Assembly (NCBI GenBank): GCA_026989045.1
Contig: JALSJY010000073.1
Span: 1-22,381, forward strand
DNA from: Hyphomicrobiales bacterium
GTDB lineage: Bacteria > Pseudomonadota > Alphaproteobacteria > Rhizobiales > Devosiaceae
Direction: 5' to 3'
DNA length: 22,381 nucleotides
In this document: positions 16,021 to 22,381 of the stretch, one piece after another
How positions within the stretch are numbered: position 1 is the first letter of the stretch
How the letters are laid out: every line of letters starts with the position of its first letter
Notes under the pieces: generated by a model
Seen by the model: only the letters and a program-made list of their open reading frames with translations
Databases searched by the model: none
Told to the model about the DNA's origin: nothing
Translations under genes and position numbers: made by a program

Positions 16021-16176
16021 GGTTATTCGCTTTAATTTGAAAGTAGCTAGATTATCGTTAATCATATACTAATAAGTGATGTTCACACTGGCATATAGAT
16101 TTGTGATTCTGGTGCATTTGCGCCACTCTTTAGACAAAGGATAAGATAAAGCTAAGCCCTTTATCAATAAAGCAAC
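16021..16176 (+). promoter_or_regulatory. sucD-sucA spacer with a hairpin just upstream of the sucA start
   Basis: 156 bp without a gene. Two inverted repeats are visible. GGTGC-ATTT-GCGCC at 16111-16124 gives a short GC stem with one T/G wobble. GATAAAG (16145-16151) and CTTTATC (16159-16165) are a perfect 7-bp pair around a 7-nt loop, ending 11 nt before the sucA ATG, where a ribosome binding site would be expected. No Shine-Dalgarno sequence is evident upstream of the ATG. No convincing promoter was found, so sucA may rely on transcription from mdh. Confidence 0.35.
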
Positions 16177-19167
16177 ATGACACAAGACGAAAAGCGAAAA
16201 GAGTTTATAGCCTCCTCATTCCTTTATGGAGGCAATGCTGGCTATATTGAAGAGCTTTATGCTTCATATAAAAATGACCCCAATAGCGTTGATAAATCAT
16301 GGCAGGATTATTTTATAAATCTTGATGATAGCACTGAAATAGCTCAAAAAAATGCTGATGGGCCAAGTTGGGCAAGAAGTGATTGGCCACCAAGGCTTGA
16401 TAATGAGCTTATTTCTGCTCTTGATGGGAACTGGGGCGAAGTGGCTCTTAAAACTCAAAAAGCTGTGAAGCAAAAAGCTGCTACTGAGAATAAGCCAGCT
16501 TCTAATCAAGACGTGATGCAAGCCACAAGAGATAGTATTCATTCTGTTATGATGATTAGAGCCTATCGTATGCGTGGCCATTTGCATGCTGATCTTGATC
16601 CGCTAAAGCTTAAAAAAATTGAAGCCGCGCCAGAGCTTGATCCAGCCTCTTATGGCTTTTCAGAAAAAGATTATGACCGCCAGATTTTCATCGATGGTTA
16701 TCTTGGCCTAGAATTTGCAACTATCCCGCAAATGCTTGATATTTTAAAGCGCACCTATTGTTCAACAATGGGTGTGGAATTTATGCATATATCAGACCCA
16801 GTTGCTAAAGCATGGGTGCAAGAGCGAATTGAAGGGCCAGACAAAGAAATAACTTTTACCGATATGGGTAAAAAGGCTATTTTGAACAAGTTGATTGAAG
16901 CTGAGGGCTTTGAGAAATTCCTCGATGTAAAATATACTGGCACAAAACGTTTTGGCCTTGATGGTGGCGAAAGCCTTATTCCTGCGCTTGAGCAAATCAT
17001 AAAACGTGGTGGTGCGCTTGGGGTAAAAGACATTGTGCTTGGAATGGCGCATCGTGGCCGCCTAAATGTTTTAACGCAAGTTATGGGTAAGCCGCATCGT
17101 GCTTTATTTCATGAATTTAAGGGCGGGGCTTTTTATTCTGATGATGTTGAGGGATCGGGCGATGTTAAATACCACCTTGGCGCTTCCTCTGATCGTCAGT
17201 TTGATGACAATAAAGTGCATCTTTCACTCACCGCAAACCCATCTCATCTAGAAATTGTTGACCCAGTTGTGCTTGGCAAATGCCGAGCTAAACAAGATCA
17301 ACATAATGAAGATGAAAATGGTCATTTTATTGAGCCTAAACAAAGCGAGCGCATTAGCGTTATGCCTTTGCTTTTGCATGGTGATGCAGCTTTTGCTGGC
17401 CAAGGTGTAATTGCTGAATGTTTAGGTCTTTCAGGCCTAAAAGGGCATCGCACAGGCGGTTCAGTTCATTTCGTTATTAACAATCAAATCGGCTTTACAA
17501 CTTCGCCAATTCATTCGCGCTCCTCTCCTTATCCAACAGATGTTGCAAAAATGATTGAAGCGCCAGTATTTCATGTGAATGGTGATGATCCAGAAGCAGT
17601 AGTTTTTGCAGCTAAAATCGCCACCGAATATCGTCAAAAATTTCATGTGCCTGTAGTTGTGGATATGATTTGCTATCGTCGTTTTGGTCACAATGAGGGC
17701 GATGAGCCAGCCTTTACCCAGCCAATAATGTATAAGCGCATTAGAAATCATAAGACTACTTTAGAAATTTATTCTCAAAAGCTTATTGAAGAAAAAATAT
17801 TGACCCTTGAAGAGGTCAATAAAATGAAGGCCGATTGGCGAGCAAAACTTGAGATAGAATTTGCTGCAGGTGATAATTATACGCCAGGTAAAATGGATTG
17901 GTTTGATGGGGCATGGAAAAATCTTAAGCGAGCTGAACATGATGGCCCTCGCAGAGGAAATTCAGGCGTTGATGAAAAAACCTTGAAACAAATAGGGGCA
18001 AAATTAGCTACCGTTCCTGAGGGCTTTAATGAGCATCGCACAATTAAACGTTTCCATGATAACCGCAAAAAAATGATTGATAGCGGGCATGGTATAGATT
18101 GGGCAACAGCAGAAGCTTTAGCTTTTGGCTCATTACTGCTTGAAAGTCACCCCGTGCGTCTTTCTGGTCAGGACTGTGAGCGTGGAACTTTTTCTCAGCG
18201 TCATTCGGTTCTTTATGACCAAGATACTGAAGAAACCTACACCCCGCTTAATCACCTCTCAAAAGACCAAGACCGCTATGAAGTTATCAACTCAATGCTT
18301 TCTGAAGAAGCAGTGCTTGGTTTTGAATATGGTTATACATTAGCTGAGCCTAACGCGCTAACAATGTGGGAAGCGCAATTTGGTGATTTTGTTAATGGTG
18401 CGCAAGTTGTAATTGATCAGTTTATATCATCTGGTGAGCGCAAATGGTTTAGAATGTCTGGTCTAGTTTTATTGCTTCCTCATGGTTATGAGGGGCAAGG
18501 ACCTGAACATTCTTCTGCTAGAATGGAGCGCTATTTACAGCTTTGTGCAGAAGATAATATGCAGGTTGCAAACTGCACTACGCCTGCAAATTATTTCCAC
18601 ATTTTACGCCGCCAGTTAAAACGTGATTTCCGCAAGCCGTTAATAATAATGACACCAAAATCATTATTACGTCATAAAAAGGCCGTCTCTGAACTTAATG
18701 AGATGGGGGCGGATAGTTGCTTTCATAGAATTTTGTGGGACGATGCAGAAGCACCAGGAAAACCAAAAACCACTATTAAGCTAGCAAGTGATGATAAAAT
18801 CAGACGCGTTATTCTTTGTACAGGCAAGGTCTATTATGACCTGCTAGAGGATCGTGAAAAACGCGGCATAAATGATGTTTATTTGCTTCGATTGGAGCAA
18901 CTTTATCCATTCCCCGCAAAAGCTTTGCTTGATGAATTATCTCGCTTTGAGACAGCGCAGGTGATTTGGTGTCAAGAAGAGCCAAAAAATATGGGTTCAT
19001 GGGCATTTATTCAACCGTATATTGAATGGGTTCTCGATCAAATGGGTAGAAATGGTGAGCGTGCGCGTTATGTCGGGCGACCTGCCTCTGCCTCAACCGC
19101 AACAGGCTTAATGCGCAATCACTTAGCACAATTACAGGCATTTTTAGATGATGCTTTTTCTGAATAA
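16177..19167 (+). CDS. sucA: 2-oxoglutarate dehydrogenase E1 component
   Basis: Thiamine-diphosphate-dependent decarboxylase that commits 2-oxoglutarate to succinyl-CoA, working with SucB and Lpd. 996 residues, in the family range of about 930-1,000. The N-terminal SFLYGGNAGYIEELYASY (14-31) is the E1o tail that binds E2. GMAHRGRLNVL at 289-299 supplies active-site residues (H292). The ThDP/Mg motif begins GDAAFAGQG (402-410) and ends NNQIGF (435-440). The transketolase-like pyrimidine domain lies around 650-850, with QFGDFVNGAQVVIDQF and LPHGYEGQGPEHSS. The C-terminus has CQEEPKNMGSW. The ATG at 16177 lacks a clear ribosome binding site and follows a small hairpin. sucB starts 12 nt after the stop. 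Confidence 0.98.
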   Translation: MTQDEKRKEFIASSFLYGGNAGYIEELYASYKNDPNSVDKSWQDYFINLDDSTEIAQKNADGPSWARSDWPPRLDNELISALDGNWGEVALKTQKAVKQKAATENKPASNQDVMQATRDSIHSVMMIRAYRMRGHLHADLDPLKLKKIEAAPELDPASYGFSEKDYDRQIFIDGYLGLEFATIPQMLDILKRTYCSTMGVEFMHISDPVAKAWVQERIEGPDKEITFTDMGKKAILNKLIEAEGFEKFLDVKYTGTKRFGLDGGESLIPALEQIIKRGGALGVKDIVLGMAHRGRLNVLTQVMGKPHRALFHEFKGGAFYSDDVEGSGDVKYHLGASSDRQFDDNKVHLSLTANPSHLEIVDPVVLGKCRAKQDQHNEDENGHFIEPKQSERISVMPLLLHGDAAFAGQGVIAECLGLSGLKGHRTGGSVHFVINNQIGFTTSPIHSRSSPYPTDVAKMIEAPVFHVNGDDPEAVVFAAKIATEYRQKFHVPVVVDMICYRRFGHNEGDEPAFTQPIMYKRIRNHKTTLEIYSQKLIEEKILTLEEVNKMKADWRAKLEIEFAAGDNYTPGKMDWFDGAWKNLKRAEHDGPRRGNSGVDEKTLKQIGAKLATVPEGFNEHRTIKRFHDNRKKMIDSGHGIDWATAEALAFGSLLLESHPVRLSGQDCERGTFSQRHSVLYDQDTEETYTPLNHLSKDQDRYEVINSMLSEEAVLGFEYGYTLAEPNALTMWEAQFGDFVNGAQVVIDQFISSGERKWFRMSGLVLLLPHGYEGQGPEHSSARMERYLQLCAEDNMQVANCTTPANYFHILRRQLKRDFRKPLIIMTPKSLLRHKKAVSELNEMGADSCFHRILWDDAEAPGKPKTTIKLASDDKIRRVILCTGKVYYDLLEDREKRGINDVYLLRLEQLYPFPAKALLDELSRFETAQVIWCQEEPKNMGSWAFIQPYIEWVLDQMGRNGERARYVGRPASASTATGLMRNHLAQLQAFLDDAFSE

Positions 19168-19179
19168 AGGAATTAAAAA

Positions 19180-20367
19180 ATGAGCAAAGAAATTCACGTT
19201 CCAACCTTGGGTGAAAGTGTCACAGAAGCAACCATTGGCACTTGGTATAAAAAAGTTGGTGATGCCATAACAGTTGATGAGCCAATTGTTGAGCTTGAAA
19301 CCGATAAGGTGACAATTGAAGTGCCAGCCCCTGTCTCTGGCGTGCTAGAAAATATTGTAGCGCAAACGGGCGATATTGTTGAAGTAAACGCCCTGCTAGG
19401 GTCAATTAAAGAAGGTGCTGCTGCATCTGCCTCTGCCTCTGCTCCAACAAGCGCGCCAAAAGCTGAAGCGCCTGCCCCCGTTGTAGCCCCAACACCTGCA
19501 GAAAAAGCATCAACCCCACCAAGTCCATCTGCTGCTCGTTTAATGGAGGAGAAAAAAATTGACCCCTCAAGTGTAAGCGGGTCTGGCAAACGTGGACAGA
19601 TATTAAAAGAAGATGTGAATAAGCCAGCGACTGTTGCAGTCGCTGCGGCTACTTCCGCTGAGCCAAGCGGGAGAGAAGATAGAGTAAAAATGTCTCGCCT
19701 TCGTCAAACCATTGCAAGACGCTTAAAAGATGCACAAAATACTGCCGCCATGCTAACCACGTTTAACGAGGTTGATATGAAGCCAATAATGGATTTACGC
19801 ACTCAATATAAAGAATTATTTGAGAAAAAGCACGGCGTAAAACTTGGCTTTATGGGCTTTTTTGCAAAAGCTGTTACCCACGCCCTTAAAGAAATTCCAG
19901 CGGTAAATGCACAAATTGATGGCACTGACATTATTTATAAAAATTATGCCAATCTTGGCATTGCGGTTGGCACGCCTAAAGGCCTAGTTGTTCCTGTGGT
20001 AAAAGATGCTGATCAAATGTCTATTGCTGATATTGAAAAAGAAATTGGTCGCCTTGGTCGTTTAGGACGCGATAACAAATTATCAATGGCCGATATGCAG
20101 GGCGGCACATTCACCCTATCAAATGGTGGTGTTTATGGCTCGCTAATGTCAACGCCAATTCTTAATGCCCCACAATCAGGTATTTTAGGAATGCATAAAA
20201 TTCAACAGCGCCCAGTTGCAATAGACGGTGAAGTGGTAATTCGCCCAATGATGTATCTAGCGCTTTCTTATGACCATAGAATTGTTGATGGTAAAGAGGC
20301 TGTTACCTTCCTTGTCAGGGTAAAAGAAAGCTTAGAAGATCCGCAAAGGTTAGTGCTGGATTTGTAG
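19180..20367 (+). CDS. sucB: 2-oxoglutarate dehydrogenase E2 component (dihydrolipoyl succinyltransferase)
   Basis: Core of the 2-oxoglutarate dehydrogenase complex: transfers the succinyl group from the lipoyl arm to CoA. 395 residues. The single lipoyl domain spans about 1-77, with K43 in ETDKVTIE as the lipoylation site. It is followed by an Ala/Ser/Pro linker (about 82-110), a peripheral-subunit binding domain (SAARLMEEKKIDPSSVSGSG), a second short linker, and the catalytic domain from about 165. That domain ends with SYDHRIVDGKEAVTFL, whose His and Asp are catalytic. The C-terminus EDPQRLVLDL matches the family. AAGGA sits 8 nt before the ATG. The following 200-bp spacer separates it from lysE and lpd. 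Confidence 0.98.
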   Translation: MSKEIHVPTLGESVTEATIGTWYKKVGDAITVDEPIVELETDKVTIEVPAPVSGVLENIVAQTGDIVEVNALLGSIKEGAAASASASAPTSAPKAEAPAPVVAPTPAEKASTPPSPSAARLMEEKKIDPSSVSGSGKRGQILKEDVNKPATVAVAAATSAEPSGREDRVKMSRLRQTIARRLKDAQNTAAMLTTFNEVDMKPIMDLRTQYKELFEKKHGVKLGFMGFFAKAVTHALKEIPAVNAQIDGTDIIYKNYANLGIAVGTPKGLVVPVVKDADQMSIADIEKEIGRLGRLGRDNKLSMADMQGGTFTLSNGGVYGSLMSTPILNAPQSGILGMHKIQQRPVAIDGEVVIRPMMYLALSYDHRIVDGKEAVTFLVRVKESLEDPQRLVLDL

Positions 20368-20376
20368 AGCTAAATT

Positions 20377-20393
20377 AGTAAACTCCATTTACT
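20377..20393 (+). terminator. Weak hairpin downstream of sucB
   Basis: AGTAAA (20377-20382) and TTTACT (20388-20393) form a 6-bp stem with a 5-nt loop starting 9 nt after the sucB stop codon. Only two T residues follow it, so it is at best a weak terminator or an RNA-stabilising hairpin. Confidence 0.2.
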
Positions 20394-20419
20394 TTCGTAT
20401 AGAGTGGCATACTGCACAA

Positions 20420-20491
20420 TGTCATTCTGAGCCAAAGGCGAAGAATCTTTAACTCATTTCATAAGATACTTCACTATCGTTCAGCATGACA
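20420..20491. repeat. Imperfect inverted repeat of the dispersed TGTCATTCTGA type
   Basis: Left arm 20420-20449 begins TGTCATTCTGAGCC and contains GAAGAATCTT. Right arm 20463-20491 ends TTCAGCATGACA. The reverse complement of the right arm matches the left at 23 positions over 29 paired bases with one gap; the 13-nt loop is TAACTCATTTCAT. From general knowledge, closely similar elements (TGTCATTCTGAGC...GAAGAATCT with its inverted partner) are scattered between genes in many bacterial genomes. Here it would form a long hairpin in the 3' region of the suc transcript or in the leader of lysE. No transposase is nearby. Confidence 0.7.
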
Positions 20492-20522
20492 CTCACTCGC
20501 CACGAGCATAGGAAGGTGGCCT

Positions 20523-20551
20523 AAGATATTTAGGTTTGCTTCAAAATGACA
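20523..20551. repeat. Third, degenerate arm of the inverted repeat
   Basis: This 29-bp stretch starts AAGATA and ends ATGACA, like the right arm at 20463-20491, and matches it at 20 of 29 positions without gaps, exactly 60 bp downstream. Between them is GCCAC/GTGGC (20499-20520), a 5-bp stem, and its own start overlaps CCTAA/TTAGG (20520-20534). This suggests a second, decayed repeat unit inserted next to the first. The AAGGG ribosome binding site of lysE follows at 20558-20562. Confidence 0.45.
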
Positions 20552-20567
20552 AAAGAGAAGGGTTAGA

Positions 20568-21206
20568 ATGTTGGTAAATTTCCCTTTAATCGAATATCTA
20601 ACAATCATCGGGGTTTTTAGCATTGGTGCAATTTCGCCTGGCCCTGATTTCGCTATGGTGTTGCGCCAATCAATAATGCAAGGTCGTAAGAGTGCAATTT
20701 TCACTTCACTTGGCATTGCATCAGCAATCTTAATTCACGGCGCTTATACGATATTGGGTTTAGGAATAATTATTTCCCAATCATTATTTTTATTCACTAT
20801 GATAAAATATGCAGGGGTTGCCTATTTATTATTTTTAGGAATTTCAGCCCTGTTAGCACCTGCCCCCAAACAATTAAATGAGCCTAGAAAAGCAACACAA
20901 TCACTAAGCGTAATAAAGTCATTCTCAATCGGCTTTTTAACCAACCTATTAAACCCAAAGGCAATGCTGTTTTTCGTCTCTTTATTCACAATTATCGTAA
21001 GTGTTGATACGCTAAATATTCACAAGGCTTTTTATGTTATCTCAATGAGTGTGATTTTATTTATCTGGTTTTTGCTGGTATCATTATTTTTCACCACAAA
21101 AAAAGTGCGTAATGGCTTTTATAAAATCGGAAAATGGTTTAATCGAATAACAGGATTAACATTAATATTTTTAGCCATTCGTATGGCGCTCGTTTCAACA
21201 AAATAA
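20568..21206 (+). CDS. LysE/RhtB-family amino-acid exporter
   Basis: A 212-residue membrane protein of the LysE/RhtB exporter family, which expels amino acids such as lysine, homoserine or threonine. The signature SPGPDFAMVLRQS (23-35) follows the first helix, and GRKSAIFTSLGIASAILIH leads into the next, as is typical. About six hydrophobic helices are evident. FLTNLLNPKAMLFFVSLF in the middle is the second conserved block of the family. AAGGG at 20558-20562 is a good ribosome binding site, 5 nt from the ATG. It lies between sucB and lpd on the same strand with 17 bp to lpd, so it is likely co-transcribed with lpd. The substrate cannot be told from sequence. Confidence 0.93.
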   Translation: MLVNFPLIEYLTIIGVFSIGAISPGPDFAMVLRQSIMQGRKSAIFTSLGIASAILIHGAYTILGLGIIISQSLFLFTMIKYAGVAYLLFLGISALLAPAPKQLNEPRKATQSLSVIKSFSIGFLTNLLNPKAMLFFVSLFTIIVSVDTLNIHKAFYVISMSVILFIWFLLVSLFFTTKKVRNGFYKIGKWFNRITGLTLIFLAIRMALVSTK

Positions 21207-21223
21207 ATTTAGGATTTTCTTTT

Positions 21224-22381
21224 ATGAGTGATAATTTTGACATTACAATAATTGGCTCAGGCCCAGGTGGTTATGTTTGCGCAATTCGAGCGGCGCAATT
21301 GGGTTTAAAAGTTGCTATCGTTGAGCAAATGCCAACTTTTGGCGGCACATGCCTAAATATTGGCTGTATCCCATCAAAAGCTCTTTTGCATGCCTCAGAA
21401 ATGTTTGAGCAAGCAGGGCATAATTTTGATAAATTAGGCATTGAAATAGACAAGCCTAAATTAAATTTAGAAAAAATGCTCGCTCATAAAGACGGGGTGG
21501 TTAAGGCGAACACTTCCGGCATAGAATATCTATTTAAGAAAAATAAAATCACTAGCTTTAAGGGGCTTGGCTCTATCGAAGGCGTAGGTAAGGTTAAAGT
21601 CACACCTCAAACGGGCGAAACACAAATAATCAACACTAAAAATATTATTATTGCCACGGGTTCTATTTCAACTGATTTACCAGGGCTTAAAATTGATGAA
21701 AAACAAATTGTTTCTTCAACGGGTGCGCTCTCTTTGTCTAAAGTGCCAGAAAATTTATTGGTAATTGGTGCTGGTGTAATCGGTTTAGAACTTGGCTCTG
21801 TTTGGGCGCGCTTGGGTGCAAAAGTAACCGTAGTGGAATTTTTAGATCATATCCTACCTGGTATTGATAAAGAGCTATCAAAACAATTCACCCGCAATCT
21901 TAAAAAACAAGGTTTTGATATTAAATTATCAACCAAGGTAACAGGCATCAGTAAATCTGAAAATGGATTAGTGGTAACAACAGAAGCAGCAAATGGCGGC
22001 TCTGTAGCAACGATTAAAGCCGATATTGCCTTGGTAGCAATTGGGCGCAAACCTTTTACTGATGGTTTGGGGCTAGATAAAGTTGGTGTTGAACTTGATG
22101 AGCGCGGGCGAATAAAAACCAATGGCGCTTATATGAGTAATGTAAGCGGAATTTATGCTATTGGTGATGTAATTGAAGGGCCAATGCTCGCCCATAAAGC
22201 AAGCGATGAGGGGGTTGTTTTAGCTGAACTAATCGCAGGAAAATCAGCCCATGTTAATTATGGCGTGATACCAGGTGTTGTTTATACCAGCCCAGAAATT
22301 GCCTCTGTTGGTAAAACAGAAGAAGAGCTTAAAGAGAGCGGCATTGCCTATAAAGTTGGCAAATTCCCATTTTCTGCAAAT
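21224..22381 (+). CDS. lpdA: Dihydrolipoamide dehydrogenase (E3), partial at the right edge
   Basis: Flavoprotein that reoxidises the dihydrolipoyl arm of SucB and reduces NAD+. 386 residues are visible of an expected 465 or so; the C-terminal dimerisation domain with the catalytic His-Glu pair is beyond the window. FAD-binding GSGPGGYVCAIRAAQLG is at 11-27, the redox disulfide GGTCLNIGCIPSK gives C43 and C48, and the NAD-binding GAGVIGLELGSVWARLG begins near 183. ATGS and YAIGDV (second FAD contact) are present. The ATG at 21224 is chosen because MSDNFDITIIGSGPGGY fits the family and AGGA sits 9 nt upstream. Its position after sucA-sucB indicates service of the 2-oxoglutarate complex; other lipoamide-dependent complexes may share it. 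Confidence 0.97.
   Translation, partial: MSDNFDITIIGSGPGGYVCAIRAAQLGLKVAIVEQMPTFGGTCLNIGCIPSKALLHASEMFEQAGHNFDKLGIEIDKPKLNLEKMLAHKDGVVKANTSGIEYLFKKNKITSFKGLGSIEGVGKVKVTPQTGETQIINTKNIIIATGSISTDLPGLKIDEKQIVSSTGALSLSKVPENLLVIGAGVIGLELGSVWARLGAKVTVVEFLDHILPGIDKELSKQFTRNLKKQGFDIKLSTKVTGISKSENGLVVTTEAANGGSVATIKADIALVAIGRKPFTDGLGLDKVGVELDERGRIKTNGAYMSNVSGIYAIGDVIEGPMLAHKASDEGVVLAELIAGKSAHVNYGVIPGVVYTSPEIASVGKTEEELKESGIAYKVGKFPFSAN

Noticed and set aside
19411..19520. Short tandem-like CTCTGC units in sucB
   Set aside because: They encode the Ala/Ser/Pro linker between the lipoyl and subunit-binding domains, a normal flexible region in E2 proteins, not a separate repeat element.
19194..19589. 131-codon open frame antisense to the start of sucB
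   Set aside because: It mirrors the lipoyl domain and the Ala/Pro linker of sucB, has a biased low-complexity product, and shows no ribosome binding site. It is a shadow of a real gene.
20368..20567. Miniature transposable element with its own target duplication
   Set aside because: I looked for matching short direct repeats flanking 20420-20491 and saw none that are convincing. The element is reported as a dispersed-type repeat only.
20474..20716. 80-codon minus-strand frame across the repeat and the start of lysE
   Set aside because: It spans the inverted repeat and the coding start of the exporter, and has no ribosome binding site or recognisable product.

Overview
The window is a stretch of bacterial core metabolism from an AT-rich alphaproteobacterium. 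The best fit is a low-GC member of the Hyphomicrobiales (Rhizobiales) or a close relative. Reasons: the gene order mdh-sucC-sucD-sucA-sucB-(lysE)-lpd, a 1,594-residue NAD-dependent glutamate dehydrogenase of the giant type, an Omp19/Inh-type lipoprotein next to a ZapE ATPase, and an sdhCDAB operon with alphaproteobacterial SdhC/SdhD proteins. The assignment rests on gene content and order, not on a marker gene. No rRNA, tRNA, CRISPR array, transposase, integrase or phage gene was seen.

Layout. Positions 1-5564 are read leftwards: the giant glutamate dehydrogenase (780-5564) is followed 16 bp downstream by a membrane-anchored endonuclease/exonuclease/phosphatase-family protein (1-763), cut by the window edge. 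A 170-bp divergent gap separates these from the rightward genes, which fill the rest. They are a lone polysaccharide flippase (5735-7090), sdhC-sdhD-sdhA-sdhB plus a small DUF2007-type protein (7216-10843), an Omp19-like lipoprotein and ZapE (10936-12685), then mdh-sucC-sucD-sucA-sucB (12893-20367). A repeat-bearing spacer follows, then a LysE/RhtB-type exporter (20568-21206) and lpd, which is cut at the right edge (21224-22381).

How the genes work together. Glutamate dehydrogenase makes 2-oxoglutarate. SucA-SucB-Lpd oxidise it to succinyl-CoA, SucCD converts that to succinate with substrate-level phosphorylation, SdhCDAB oxidises succinate to fumarate at the membrane, and Mdh makes oxaloacetate. 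Every step from glutamate to oxaloacetate is encoded here except fumarase. The genes look intact, with the expected catalytic residues.

The less ordinary material is between genes. There is a perfect 20-bp palindrome abutting a consensus -10 box upstream of mdh, a long imperfect palindrome over a possible promoter of the lipoprotein gene, a dispersed-type inverted repeat with a third half-arm between sucB and lysE, and a small hairpin just upstream of the sucA start. I found no convincing new multi-gene system. No gene-free stretch exceeds about 210 bp.
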